DNA from: Catenovulum sp052056295
GTDB lineage: Bacteria; Pseudomonadota; Gammaproteobacteria; Enterobacterales; Alteromonadaceae
DNA: 64,000 nucleotides
Assembly (NCBI RefSeq): GCF_052056295.1
Contig: NZ_CP182494.1
Location: forward strand, 1-64,000
Direction of reading: 5' to 3'
Shown here: piece after piece, positions 16,730-25,980 of the stretch
Numbering within the stretch: position 1 is the first letter of the stretch
How the letters are laid out: each line of letters opens with the position of its first letter
The notes under the pieces: model-generated
What the model was told of the DNA's origin: nothing
Database searches by the model: none
The model's input: only the letters and a program-made list of their open reading frames with translations
Position numbers and translations under genes: made by a program

Positions 16730-17998
16730 ATGATTCGAGATACCAGCCAACAAGACCAAGTTGTCAGCAAAAAAACGTCAAAACTTGCCGGGAAATTATT
16801 ACCAGCTGTGGTGATAGGTCTTGTTAGTTTATTCGCCCTTAAACAATTATGGGCTTGGAGCAGTACTGACTTAGTTATCAGTCGTGATCAAGTTCAATTG
16901 GCAGAGGTTACGCGTGGCACTATTACACGCGAAATAAACAGCCAAGGCATTATAGTTGCTACTTATGCACCTACCATCTACAGCCCAGAAAATGGCCAAA
17001 TAAAGTTACTTGGGCGTCCAGGACAAAAAGTTGCAAAAGGCCAAATACTTGCCGAAGTCACCAGCTTAGAGTTGAGCAATCAACTTAAAAAACAACAAGC
17101 CAATTTAAAAAGTTTAGAAATTGAATACCAACGCCATTCGTTGCAAATGAAACGTGATCTGCTAGCGCTTGAGCAAAAAATGCAACAAGCAAAAGTAAAT
17201 TGGCAAGCGAGCCAACGAGAAATGAGCCGTGCCGACCAATCAATCAGCTTAAATCTAATCAGCCAACAAGATTTTGAACGTGTGCAAGATGCATTGGCTA
17301 AAGCCAATTTAACTTACCAGCATGCCGAACAAGATATTGATATTCAGCGCGAAAGCTTAAATTTTGAAAATCAAACCAAAGCTTATCAATTGGAATATCA
17401 ACAAATTGTTGTCGACGAACTTGCACAGCGCATTGATAACTTGTCTATCCGCTCGCCAGTTGAAGGCATGCTTGGTAATTGGTTGGTTGAACAAAGTGCG
17501 CAAATTCAAATTAACCAAGCTTTGATGACTGTAATTGACCTAACGCAATTTGAAGCTGAATTAGCCATCAGCGAGAGTTTAGCCGATGAATTAGCGTTAG
17601 ATATGTCGGTTGAACTGTCTGTTGTCGGGCAAAATTTAACTGGCCACGTGCGTGCAATTTCACCAGAAGTAAAAAATGGCTCAGTTGCCACCCGAGTTGC
17701 ATTAGCAGCAAACAGCAATCCATCCATTGAACTAAGACAAAATCAAAGATTAACCGCGACTATAACCTTAGAAGAGAAGTCGAATGTGCTAATGGTCAAG
17801 CGTGGTCAATTTATCCAAAGCAGCGGTGGTCAATGGTCGTATCGCCTAGACAACAATCTAGCAGAAAAAATACCTTTAACCACAGGCATTAGTAACTTAA
17901 CCCATATCGAAATTGTTAGCGGTGTTCAAGAAGGGGAAGAGATCGTAATATCTTCTTTAGCGCCATTTAACGATTTCAACCAAGTATCAATAAGATAA
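16730..17998 (+). CDS. Periplasmic adaptor (membrane fusion) protein, MacA/HlyD-like
   Basis: 422 residues. One N-terminal membrane helix (about 24-42) is followed by a beta-barrel/lipoyl half (YSPENGQIKLLGRPGQKVAKGQ), a long alpha-helical coiled-coil hairpin (about 115-225, rich in Gln, Leu and Lys), the second lipoyl half (LSIRSPVEGMLG) and C-terminal barrel strands. Such proteins link an inner-membrane ABC pump to an outer-membrane channel. The gene opens a six-gene unit: adaptor, ATPase, two FtsX-like permeases, NtrC-type regulator and histidine kinase. GGGAGTTAGAG precedes the ATG. No TolC gene is present here, so a separately encoded channel is expected. Confidence 0.9.
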   Translation: MIRDTSQQDQVVSKKTSKLAGKLLPAVVIGLVSLFALKQLWAWSSTDLVISRDQVQLAEVTRGTITREINSQGIIVATYAPTIYSPENGQIKLLGRPGQKVAKGQILAEVTSLELSNQLKKQQANLKSLEIEYQRHSLQMKRDLLALEQKMQQAKVNWQASQREMSRADQSISLNLISQQDFERVQDALAKANLTYQHAEQDIDIQRESLNFENQTKAYQLEYQQIVVDELAQRIDNLSIRSPVEGMLGNWLVEQSAQIQINQALMTVIDLTQFEAELAISESLADELALDMSVELSVVGQNLTGHVRAISPEVKNGSVATRVALAANSNPSIELRQNQRLTATITLEEKSNVLMVKRGQFIQSSGGQWSYRLDNNLAEKIPLTTGISNLTHIEIVSGVQEGEEIVISSLAPFNDFNQVSIR

Positions 17999-18009
17999 GG
18001 AACTCAACC

Positions 18010-18699
18010 ATGTTAAACATGCAAAAAATTAATAAAGTTTACCAAACAGACTTAGTTGAAACTCACGCGCTGCGAGAATTCGATTTAACAGTTAAAACCG
18101 GCGAATTTGTCTCGGTAACTGGCCCATCAGGCTCAGGGAAAACCACTTTTTTAAATATCGCTGGACTGTTAGAAACATCGAGTGGCGGCACTTATGAATT
18201 AGATGGACAAATTGTTAACCAATTAAGTGATAAAGCCAGATCGAGCCTTAGAAATGAAAAAATAGGTTTTATATTTCAGGGCTTTAACCTTATCCCTGAT
18301 TTGAATTTATTCGAAAACGTTGAAGTGCCTTTGCGCTATCGCGGCTTTAATCGACAAGAGCGCAAACAGCGAATTGAACATGCGTTAGAGCAAGTTGGTT
18401 TAGCCGCGCGAATGAAACATGTGCCAAGTCAATTATCCGGTGGTCAGCAACAAAGAGTTGCAATTGCGCGCGCATTCGCCGGCCAGCCAAAAATTTTGTT
18501 TGCCGATGAACCAACCGGTAATTTAGATAGTTTAATGGCGCGCCAAGTAATGGAATTGCTGGAAAAAATTAACCAACAAGGCACCACTATTGTTATGGTG
18601 ACACACGATCCTGAATTAGCCCGCCGCGCACAACGCAATATCCAAATAGTTGATGGCCAAGTGTGCGACTATAACTTTTATCAAAAACAAGCGGTTTAA
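18010..18699 (+). CDS. MacB-type ABC transporter ATPase
   Basis: 229 residues, the usual length for a stand-alone LolD/MacB ATPase. Motifs are intact: Walker A GPSGSGKTT, Q-loop FQGFNLIP, signature LSGGQQQRVAIARAF, Walker B ILFADEPTGNLD and H-loop VTHD. It should power the two permeases encoded next. It starts 12 bases after the adaptor stop. Confidence 0.95.
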   Translation: MLNMQKINKVYQTDLVETHALREFDLTVKTGEFVSVTGPSGSGKTTFLNIAGLLETSSGGTYELDGQIVNQLSDKARSSLRNEKIGFIFQGFNLIPDLNLFENVEVPLRYRGFNRQERKQRIEHALEQVGLAARMKHVPSQLSGGQQQRVAIARAFAGQPKILFADEPTGNLDSLMARQVMELLEKINQQGTTIVMVTHDPELARRAQRNIQIVDGQVCDYNFYQKQAV

Positions 18700-18713
18700 C
18701 TGGGAGTGTGATT

Positions 18714-20039
18714 ATGTTTTTTCACTATATACATTTAGCACTGCTGAGTTTGCGAAAAACGCCGGTTATATCCGCGTTGATGTTGCTTGCTATCGCCATT
18801 GGCATAGGTATTTCAATGACCACGCTGACTATGCATTCAATGCGCTCGGCCAATCCTATTCCACAAAAAAGCGACAAATTAGCCGTTATTCAATTGCAAA
18901 CTCAAGATAGCAACAACAACTTCGATTCACCGGACAATTTGCATAGACAGGTTACTTACCGTGATTCAATCGAGTTATTAAAGTCTGACATTCCAAAACG
19001 AATTACCGCGCTGTTTCGCGCTGGTTTAAAAGTCGCGCCAATTACGCCGCCAAACTCACCTGATGTAAAAGCAACTTTGTTCACTACCAGCGATTTTTTT
19101 AGCATGTTTGAAGTGCCATTTTTATTTGGTAATGCTTGGACAAAACAAGACGATGAATTTGCCCGCAATACCATTGTGATCAGTCGTGAGTTAAATCAAC
19201 AATTGTTTGCTGGTAGAAACAGTGTTGGTGAAAAACTCTTATTACAAAACCAACTATTTGAAGTGGTTGGGGTTATTGATAGCTGGCAGCCAGTGCCAAG
19301 ATATTATGATGTGACCACTGATGCATTTGGCCACACAGAGCATATATTTGTACCTTTGTTACATGCACAAACCAACAAGCTGGATGCATGGAACAATATT
19401 TGGGGCAATACCCAAAGTTGGGCGAATCAACAAGTTGATAATTATCAGCAATTTCTTGAGTCAGAAACCTTATGGTTGCACGCCTGGGCTGAGTTTGAAT
19501 CAGCACAACAAAAACAACAATTTGCGACCTATATCCAAGCTTATATTCAACAGCAACAACAAATTGGCCGCTTTAAACGTGAAAATGCCAGTTACGATCT
19601 TAAAGATGTAATGACTTGGTTAGCTTACCGAGATGTGGTTGGCCAAGATAACTACATATTATTAGTTTTGAGTTTTTTATTTTTAGCCGTGTGTTTAGTC
19701 AATACTTTAGGTTTGATGTTAACTAAATTTTTGCGCCGTGCGCCTGATGTGGGTGTACGCAGGGCACTTGGTGCAACTAAAAGCCAAATTTTTATCCAGC
19801 ATTTAATTGAGGTTGCGCTACTTGGTTTATTTGGTGGTGTGTTGGGTATAGCTGTTACTCAAGTGATACTAAAGCATATACAGCAATACAGTGGTGAGTA
19901 TCAACTATTAGCGAAATTAGATTTAACCATGGTGTTAACCGCCCCTGCTATTGCAATAACTGTAACAATACTTGCGGGTTTATATCCTGCTTGGCGAATT
20001 TGCCAAACTCAACCAGCGCGTTATTTAAAAAGCCAATAA
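18714..20039 (+). CDS. FtsX/MacB-like permease, first subunit
   Basis: About 441 residues. One N-terminal membrane helix (ISALMLLAIAIGIGISMT), a periplasmic domain of about 250 residues, then three C-terminal helices with the FtsX-type signature (RRAPDVGVRRALGATKSQIF before the second of them). This four-helix layout is that of MacB-like mechanotransmission pumps. The GTG at 18708 is in frame, but the ATG at 18714 is better spaced from GGGAG. A second, different permease follows, so the pump is probably a heterodimer. Confidence 0.9.
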   Translation: MFFHYIHLALLSLRKTPVISALMLLAIAIGIGISMTTLTMHSMRSANPIPQKSDKLAVIQLQTQDSNNNFDSPDNLHRQVTYRDSIELLKSDIPKRITALFRAGLKVAPITPPNSPDVKATLFTTSDFFSMFEVPFLFGNAWTKQDDEFARNTIVISRELNQQLFAGRNSVGEKLLLQNQLFEVVGVIDSWQPVPRYYDVTTDAFGHTEHIFVPLLHAQTNKLDAWNNIWGNTQSWANQQVDNYQQFLESETLWLHAWAEFESAQQKQQFATYIQAYIQQQQQIGRFKRENASYDLKDVMTWLAYRDVVGQDNYILLVLSFLFLAVCLVNTLGLMLTKFLRRAPDVGVRRALGATKSQIFIQHLIEVALLGLFGGVLGIAVTQVILKHIQQYSGEYQLLAKLDLTMVLTAPAIAITVTILAGLYPAWRICQTQPARYLKSQ

Positions 20040-20052
20040 AAGGATATTAACT

Positions 20053-21282
20053 ATGAATATTTCAAAATTACCCGTTGCACCAATTATTTCGGCTTTAATG
20101 CGACACAAAATCTCAGCCATGATAATAATCGCCCAAATCGCATTGACCTTAGCTATCGTCAGCAATGCACTGTTTATAACCCAACAAAGAATGGCAATGA
20201 TAGAGCGCGATACCGGTTTAAAAGAATCTGGACTATTTATGATTTCGGTAAATGGCGACAAAGAGAATGCAGATCCAATGCGAGATATCCAAGCTTTGCG
20301 AGCTGTGCCAAGCATTAGTCATGCTAGCGTAACTAACTCCATTCCAGTGAGTGGTGCAGGTACATCATCAGGATTAACTACATCCCCTGACGATGGCAGC
20401 CAAGATTCTACAACACTAGAAGGTGCCAGTGCCGGTTTATATTTTACCGATCACAACTTTATTGATAGTGCAGGGCTTGAACTGATTGCCGGGCGTAATT
20501 TTAGAAAAGATGAAGTTGGTTACGCTCAAGACCAACAACAACTTTTTAGTAGCACTTTCAGTGTGATTGTTACCCAAGCTTTCGCCAAAGAATTAGTTGG
20601 TGATGAAAACATAGTAGGTAAAACCTTGTATCAAGGCACTATGCCAGTTCAAGTTGTGGGGGTGGTGAAAAAGCTGCAAAGTGACAACCCTAAATGGGAG
20701 ATAGCTGAACGAGCTATGTTAGTTAATCAAGTATTCTTATTTGCGCCACAAATTTACTTAGTTCGCACTGATTCGCAAGATATTCAAGCCGTTATGCAGC
20801 AAGCGAAACAAGCACTTGCACAAGTGAATCCAACAGCTGTTATTAGTGACGGTGAAGCCTATATTCAGATGAAAAAGCGCTTTTATTCGCGCGATTATTT
20901 ATTGCGTAATGTTTTGTTAGCTTTGGTCATCGCCTTGTTATTAATTACCGCGCTTGGCATTATTGGCATGACCTTGTTTAACATTAATCGCCGTATTAAA
21001 GAAATTGGCACAAGACGCGCACTCGGCGCAAGTAAGCAAGATATTCTTGTTCATTTTATGTTGGAGAATATCATATTATTATTTGTTGGTTTGGTTTTGG
21101 GAACGGCGCTGGCAATGGTGTTAAATAATCAGCTGATTGAACATTTTGCCTTGGCTAAATTGCCAATCCAACAACTAGTATGGACCTTGGTGAGTATACT
21201 TGTATTAGGTCAATTAGCGACGTTTTGGCCAGCGCTTCGCGCCGCCAGTATTTCACCAGCAATAGCGACACGAACAGCATAA
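20053..21282 (+). CDS. FtsX/MacB-like permease, second subunit
   Basis: 409 residues with the same plan as the preceding permease: an N-terminal helix (about 20-38), a large periplasmic domain and three C-terminal helices introduced by INRRIKEIGTRRALGASKQDIL. AAAAGGAT precedes the ATG. It shares the family but not obvious close identity with its neighbour, which supports a two-subunit membrane part. The substrate could be a drug, peptide, siderophore or lipid; the sequence does not decide. Confidence 0.9.
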   Translation: MNISKLPVAPIISALMRHKISAMIIIAQIALTLAIVSNALFITQQRMAMIERDTGLKESGLFMISVNGDKENADPMRDIQALRAVPSISHASVTNSIPVSGAGTSSGLTTSPDDGSQDSTTLEGASAGLYFTDHNFIDSAGLELIAGRNFRKDEVGYAQDQQQLFSSTFSVIVTQAFAKELVGDENIVGKTLYQGTMPVQVVGVVKKLQSDNPKWEIAERAMLVNQVFLFAPQIYLVRTDSQDIQAVMQQAKQALAQVNPTAVISDGEAYIQMKKRFYSRDYLLRNVLLALVIALLLITALGIIGMTLFNINRRIKEIGTRRALGASKQDILVHFMLENIILLFVGLVLGTALAMVLNNQLIEHFALAKLPIQQLVWTLVSILVLGQLATFWPALRAASISPAIATRTA

Positions 21283-21297
21283 ATATTCTAATAAAAC

Positions 21298-21319
21298 CTG
21301 TAGGGGAGTATCCCTACAG
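21298..21319 (+). other. Hairpin inside the efflux operon
   Basis: CTGTAGGG pairs with CCCTACAG around a GAGTAT loop, between the second permease gene and the regulator gene. No T-run follows, so it is more likely an RNA-stability or processing element that sets different levels for pump and regulator than a full terminator. Confidence 0.55.
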
Positions 21320-21334
21320 CAAAAGGTAATTAAA

Positions 21335-22699
21335 GTGACAAAGGATAAAATTCTTATCGTTGACGATAACCCTGACATATGTGAGGCACTTAATTTATTG
21401 CTGACCATTCATGGTTATCAAACGCTTGTGTGTAGTAACCAAGCCGAAGCGGTAAAAGCTGTGATGCACAAGAACATTGACTTGGTTATTCAAGATATGA
21501 ATTTTAGCCAAGACACCACCAGCGGTTTAGAAGGGCGAGAGTTATTTTATCAACTGCGTAATCTTAATCCTGATTTGCCAATTATTTTAATAACGGCTTG
21601 GACACAATTAGAAATGGCGGTTGAGCTGGTTAAAGATGGCGCGGCCGATTATTTAGGTAAACCTTGGGACGATAACAAGTTACTTGCGAGCATCACCAAT
21701 TTATTGGAAATGCAGGAGCTAAGGCGAGAAAACCAGCAACTTACACAAAAGCTGCATCAGCAGAACCACAAAAAAGATACAGGTATTAACTTGTGTGGGC
21801 TGATATACGCCAGCCAACAGATGCAAAATTTAGTGGATATGGCAGCACAAGTTGCTAAAGCGGATATTCCTGTATTGGTGACTGGCGCAAATGGTGCGGG
21901 TAAAGAAAAAATAGCTGAAATCGTCCAAGCTAATTCTCCTCGACGAGATAAGCCTTTTATCAAAGTAAATGTTGGTGCTTTACCGATAGACCTGATGGAA
22001 GCTGAACTATTTGGCGCAGAAGCAGGTGCGTACACAGGCATCAACAAAAAACGCATTGGCCGTTTTACCGCGGCTGACGGTGGCACGCTGTTTTTAGATG
22101 AAATTGGCAATTTACCTTTGTCTGGGCAAATTAAGTTGTTACGGGTATTACAAACAGGTGAGTTTGAACCACTTGGCAGCCATCAAACACAAAAAGTAAA
22201 TGTACGCATTATTAGTGCAACCAACGCGGATTTGCTGCAAGCAATTGAACAAGGGCAATTTCGTGAAGATCTCTACTACCGACTAAATGTAATAGAGCTG
22301 CATTTAGCTGATTTGAAAGAGCGCAAAGCCGACATAGTGCCATTGGCACAAGCTTTTGTTGGTGAAAACAAAACTTTGTCGAACGAAAGTAAATTAGCTT
22401 TAGAACAGCATGGTTGGCCGGGTAATGTGCGCGAGCTACAAAACGCTTGTCAGCGTGCGCTGATTTTAAGCCAGAGTGAGGTTTTGCAACCAATAGACTT
22501 TGGTTTGACGCTAGTCTCACCAACCTCTGCAGCAACAGACAACGAAGCAAGTGCTGAACAAATTGTGCAAGCAATCAATCAAGCACAAGGAAATATCAGC
22601 CAAGCTGCAAAATCGCTTGGATTGAGCCGACAAGCTTTATATCGACGTATTAATAAATACCAAATTGATCTAACCAAACAGAATTGTACAGATAGTTAA
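21335..22699 (+). CDS. NtrC-type sigma-54-dependent response regulator
   Basis: 454 residues. Receiver domain about 1-120 with phospho-acceptor D54 (VIQDMNF) and the conserved Lys in LGKPW. AAA+ domain about 150-380 with a Walker A variant GANGAGKE, sigma-54-contact loop GAYTG (the usual GAFTGA with Tyr and a changed final residue), Walker B GGTLFLDEI and an R-finger region. C-terminal Fis-type HTH (NISQAAKSLGLSRQALYRRI). It should activate sigma-54 promoters when phosphorylated by the kinase encoded next. The start is GTG at 21335 with AAAAGG before it. Being inside the operon it may control, it could form a positive loop. Confidence 0.93.
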   Translation: MTKDKILIVDDNPDICEALNLLLTIHGYQTLVCSNQAEAVKAVMHKNIDLVIQDMNFSQDTTSGLEGRELFYQLRNLNPDLPIILITAWTQLEMAVELVKDGAADYLGKPWDDNKLLASITNLLEMQELRRENQQLTQKLHQQNHKKDTGINLCGLIYASQQMQNLVDMAAQVAKADIPVLVTGANGAGKEKIAEIVQANSPRRDKPFIKVNVGALPIDLMEAELFGAEAGAYTGINKKRIGRFTAADGGTLFLDEIGNLPLSGQIKLLRVLQTGEFEPLGSHQTQKVNVRIISATNADLLQAIEQGQFREDLYYRLNVIELHLADLKERKADIVPLAQAFVGENKTLSNESKLALEQHGWPGNVRELQNACQRALILSQSEVLQPIDFGLTLVSPTSAATDNEASAEQIVQAINQAQGNISQAAKSLGLSRQALYRRINKYQIDLTKQNCTDS

Positions 22700-22719
22700 T
22701 TAGCAAAAAGAAGCAATGG

Positions 22720-24105
22720 ATGAAACATCTAGTCAAAAAATGGCGCTTAAATAGCTTATATAGTCGCAGCGTAATTACGAGCTTTTTCAGCTGTTTAATA
22801 CTTGTAGTCATTGTTATGGCGGTGCTGCATGTTAACCAAGGTGAACTTGGCGTCGAGCATGTAATTTGGCTATTAGTTATTGGTTTAATTATTTGTATGT
22901 TTACTGCAACTTTTGCCGTACGCTCGTACAAAAATAATTTACAGGCGTTGCAAGTGAGTTTGTTAAATTTACAAGATGGAGAATTTAACGTGACTATTGC
23001 CGCAGACCAAGATGATGAATTTGCATTGTTAAACCAGCAAATAAACAAGGTTTCACAAGCTTTACGCCAACAAAGGCAAAACATCTATCACAGGGAATTA
23101 TTGTTAGATAAAGTGAATCAAAACTCGCCACTGGCCATGCTGTTATTCGACCAACAACAAAGGTTAATTTATAGCAATTTATCAGCCCGCCATTGGTTAA
23201 ATAATGGCATTAGCCAAGATGGTTCACTATTTACCGAACTCAGCTCTAGTTGGCCAAAAACCGTTGTTCAAGCAATAAATAACGGCCAAGATGGCTTGTT
23301 TGTATTAAATCCTCAAGATAGTGACTCCGAAGCATCAGCCAACCCGTACAAAGATCAAAGCCAAACATGGCATTTATCCACTGGTGATTTTCAGCTCAAT
23401 GGCGCACAGCACAAATTATTTTTGTTTAAACAACTAACTCGTGAATTTAATCGCCAAGAAGTGAGTGTGTGGAAAAAGGTTATTCGGGTAATTAGCCATG
23501 AAATTAATAACTCGATTGCACCTATTTCTTCAATGACTCACTCAGGTAAGTTATTAGTAGAACAACAAGGTGATGAAAAGCTCAATTTAATCTTTAGTAC
23601 CATAGATAAACGCATTAAACATTTAAGCGAATTTATTGCAGGTTATGCTAAATTTGCTCGATTACCTGAACCGAATAAACAAAGTATCGACTGGCAGGGA
23701 TTCATAAAAAATTTGCAACAGCAATTGGACTTTTCCTACCAAATATCCGTGCCTGCTGAGCAATTAGCTAGGCTAAAAATTGATATTAGCCAATTTGAAC
23801 AACTGCTCATCAACCTAATTAAAAATGCTTATGAAGCTGGCTCAGCGCCACAAGATATACAGTTATTGCTCGAAAGTGAACTGAGTCGACAAGCCGTGAT
23901 TATTTCAGTACAAGACCGTGGCAAAGGCATGAATGAACAAGAACTGCACAATGCACTGATCCCATTTTATTCAACCAAACAACAAGGCAGTGGTTTAGGT
24001 TTGGCGCTATGCCGCGAAATAGTTGAAGCCCATAGCGGGCAGTTAAACTTGCATAATAGACTTGGTGGTGGCTTAAGTGTAAACATCAGGTTAACCTTGG
24101 ATTAG
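22720..24105 (+). CDS. Membrane sensor histidine kinase, NtrY/PrsK-like
   Basis: 461 residues. Two N-terminal membrane helices (about 22-40 and 48-68) with almost no periplasmic loop, a HAMP-like helix, a PAS-like region (about 125-240), an H-box with H260 (VISHEINNSIAPI) and an ATPase domain with N-box LLINLIKNAYEAG, DRGKGM and GSGLGLALC. It lacks a receiver. The short periplasmic part suggests it senses the membrane itself or an internal signal. It is paired with the NtrC-type gene 20 bases upstream. Confidence 0.92.
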   Translation: MKHLVKKWRLNSLYSRSVITSFFSCLILVVIVMAVLHVNQGELGVEHVIWLLVIGLIICMFTATFAVRSYKNNLQALQVSLLNLQDGEFNVTIAADQDDEFALLNQQINKVSQALRQQRQNIYHRELLLDKVNQNSPLAMLLFDQQQRLIYSNLSARHWLNNGISQDGSLFTELSSSWPKTVVQAINNGQDGLFVLNPQDSDSEASANPYKDQSQTWHLSTGDFQLNGAQHKLFLFKQLTREFNRQEVSVWKKVIRVISHEINNSIAPISSMTHSGKLLVEQQGDEKLNLIFSTIDKRIKHLSEFIAGYAKFARLPEPNKQSIDWQGFIKNLQQQLDFSYQISVPAEQLARLKIDISQFEQLLINLIKNAYEAGSAPQDIQLLLESELSRQAVIISVQDRGKGMNEQELHNALIPFYSTKQQGSGLGLALCREIVEAHSGQLNLHNRLGGGLSVNIRLTLD

Positions 24106-24200
24106 GCTTTTTATTAGGTATTGATTACCCGTGGGGACTACGCGAAATTCACTTAATAGACCCTGCTGGTGTGTTATGGCATATAGTGCAAGCTAAGTAA
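24105..24200 (+). pseudogene. Remnant of a glyoxalase/bleomycin-resistance (VOC) gene
   Basis: Directly after the kinase stop, the bases 24123-24200 read DYPWGLREIHLIDPAGVLWHI and end in VQAK-stop. This is the typical end of a VOC-fold protein, where 'WG.re..l.DPdG....' is the final metal-site strand pair. Only about 31 residues exist and there is no start codon or ribosome site, so it is a decayed or truncated gene rather than an expressed one. It suggests that a deletion joined the kinase gene to the tail of a former neighbour. Confidence 0.6.
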
Positions 24201-24434
24201 CCGCAGCTGCGTATAATCAAAATTGCCCAACATGTCCATTTTCCACCTCTACTTACGCGCCTTTGAGGTTATTAGCGTCAGGAATATTTACACTGCATAA
24301 TTCGCGCCTAAATTGGTAATTGTCAAGCGTTTGATAAATATTGATTTTTTAATGTTGGCACGCCTAATGCTTAATTAGATTCAGATTGATTAACAAATAA
24401 CTCAATAACCAGTTTTAAACAGAAGGAAACGATT
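24201..24434 (+). promoter_or_regulatory. Leader of PEP-CTERM gene with sigma-54-like promoter
   Basis: TTGGCACGCCTAATGCT at 24355-24371 is close to the sigma-54 consensus (TTGGCACG, four bases, then TTGCW), with GG and GC exactly 10 bases apart. The start codon follows after 63 bases, preceded by AGAAGGAAAC. The rest of the stretch shows no gene. Confidence 0.7.
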
Positions 24435-25265
24435 ATGTTCAATTTCAAACAAACTATAGCAGCAGCGGCTTTAACAGTTGCAGGTATTGCTTCAGCAAAT
24501 GCTGGCGAAATGGTTTTAGATTCTTTCGATGGTTACAATGGTTCATATGCTGGTGCTTTAGGTACTAACGACGGTTATTTGTACTCTGACGCTCAAGGCA
24601 GCACTTCTTATGCTCAAGACACTGAAGTTAGCCCTCACGGTGTTGTAACAGCAACTGTTGTGCAAACTGGTGGCGCGGATGCAGTAGGTCCTGTACCAGC
24701 TACAGGTTCAACTGGCTTCTCTGTTGGTGACGGCAAATTAGTATTCAACAATGATGATGGTGTAACTGGTACTATGGGCTTGTTCTACACTAACCCATTT
24801 GCTGACATCAATGACCCTAGCACTTTGTTAGACCTTAGCAGCTATGCTTCTTTCTACTTCGATATCTTAAGCATCGATACTAGCTTTGAATTAGACCTAT
24901 ATGTAATCTCTAACACTGAGATTTTCGCTGATGCTGCGTCAACTAACGCTTTCTTCGCTGATTTATATGACTTCGGTACTGACATCGATACTTCAGCTAT
25001 TGAAAACCTAGCTTCTGGCTGGTCTAAAGGCGAAACTTCTGCTGCAGGCTTTACAGCGCCTGGTACTATCAAGCTATCTTTCGATGATTTCGTTGGTGAC
25101 GCTGATTTCTCTGCTGTAACTGGTATCTTCGCAGTATTATCTGGTAACCCTTCTGCTGACTTCAGTATCGCTGAAGTAGGTGTTGTTCCTGAGCCTGCAA
25201 GCCTAGCTGTATTCGGTGCTGGTTTATTAGCTTTAGTTGGCTTACGCCGCAGAAAACAAGCTTAA
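24435..25265 (+). CDS. PEP-CTERM sorting-domain protein
   Basis: 276 residues: a signal peptide ending near ASANA (residue 23), a secreted domain rich in Asp, Ser, Gly and Phe with few basic residues, and a C-terminal sorting tail VPEPASLAVFGAGLLALVGL then RRRKQA. Proteins with this tail are cut after the PEP motif by an exosortase and released into the extracellular matrix or biofilm. No exosortase gene is in the window. Codons are strongly biased to GCT, GGT and TCT, unlike the neighbours, which suggests high expression. A strong terminator follows. The middle domain is not recognised. Confidence 0.88.
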   Translation: MFNFKQTIAAAALTVAGIASANAGEMVLDSFDGYNGSYAGALGTNDGYLYSDAQGSTSYAQDTEVSPHGVVTATVVQTGGADAVGPVPATGSTGFSVGDGKLVFNNDDGVTGTMGLFYTNPFADINDPSTLLDLSSYASFYFDILSIDTSFELDLYVISNTEIFADAASTNAFFADLYDFGTDIDTSAIENLASGWSKGETSAAGFTAPGTIKLSFDDFVGDADFSAVTGIFAVLSGNPSADFSIAEVGVVPEPASLAVFGAGLLALVGLRRRKQA

Positions 25266-25293
25266 TTCATACTTCAAGTTAAGCTAAAAAATA

Positions 25294-25323
25294 AAAACCA
25301 GAGTCTTGTACTCTGGTTTTTTT
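25294..25323 (+). terminator. Rho-independent terminator of the PEP-CTERM gene
   Basis: Perfect 11-base stem AAAACCAGAGT / ACTCTGGTTTT with a 5-base CTTGT loop and a run of seven T. It lies between this gene and the convergent GST gene; the A-rich left arm could let it work in both directions. Confidence 0.9.
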
Positions 25324-25380
25324 GTTTCTCCCCCACAGAAACAGTTTTGTCTTCATCACATGATTCCAAAACAGCAGCCT

Positions 25381-25980
25381 CTAAGGCTTTAGTAGTCCTT
25401 CAGGTTTTAAATTGGCCAGTGCAGGGCGCTTGGCCAAGTTTTCTAGGTAGCTGATTAAAATTGGATAATCTTTAAGCTGACCGTCTACATATAAGTAAGC
25501 TAGATTTTGCCAAGCAAAAATATCCAGTAAGCTAAATTTATCTTTATACCAGTAGTCTTTACCCGTTAAGTGCTGGTTTATTGCTGCAAGTTGATGCGGA
25601 ATTCTTCTTTCTAATGTTTCACGTACTTGCTCTTTTTCACCGAACACGTGTAAACCAATAATGCCGCCACTCAGGGTATCAAGTGAGCTCGCGAAGTAGA
25701 ACAACCATTGCATAAACTGGCTATCTTGTTCGTTGATCAGATGAGGAGCATGTTCACGGCAAATATCTAAACAAATAGCGCCTGCTTCAAATAACACTTC
25801 ACCGTTTTCTTTTTCTACAGTTGGAATTAAACCATGTGGATTTATGGTTTTGAACGGCTCGGTTTTGTGCTGACGCTCTGCAACATCTAATTTGATAATT
25901 TGTAGCGCCAGATTAATTTCGTTGGCTAACCAACGAACTTTTAGTGAGCGGTCGTATGCAAATATATGGTAAAGCTTCAT
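25381..25980 (-). CDS. Glutathione S-transferase family protein
   Basis: 199 residues. N-terminal thioredoxin-fold domain (about 1-78) with YDRSLKVRW (Ser/Tyr in the catalytic turn), the cis-proline motif GLIPTV and EAGAICLDICRE, the glutathione-binding 'E-S' position being E-A here. The C-terminal helical domain contains SLLDIFAWQNLAYLY, the usual 'D-ia' capping helix. It probably conjugates or reduces electrophiles with glutathione. AGAAAGGAT precedes the ATG. Its leader carries two near-identical repeats, and a TetR gene lies divergently upstream, suggesting local repression relieved by an electrophile. Confidence 0.9.
   Translation of the reverse strand: MKLYHIFAYDRSLKVRWLANEINLALQIIKLDVAERQHKTEPFKTINPHGLIPTVEKENGEVLFEAGAICLDICREHAPHLINEQDSQFMQWLFYFASSLDTLSGGIIGLHVFGEKEQVRETLERRIPHQLAAINQHLTGKDYWYKDKFSLLDIFAWQNLAYLYVDGQLKDYPILISYLENLAKRPALANLKPEGLLKP

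Noticed and set aside
21335..24105. Identification of the NtrC-type regulator and kinase as the PEP-CTERM PrsR/PrsK pair
   Set aside because: They lie in an efflux operon without exosortase or EPS genes; the kinase has too few membrane helices for typical PrsK. Kept only as one possibility for the nearby PEP-CTERM promoters.
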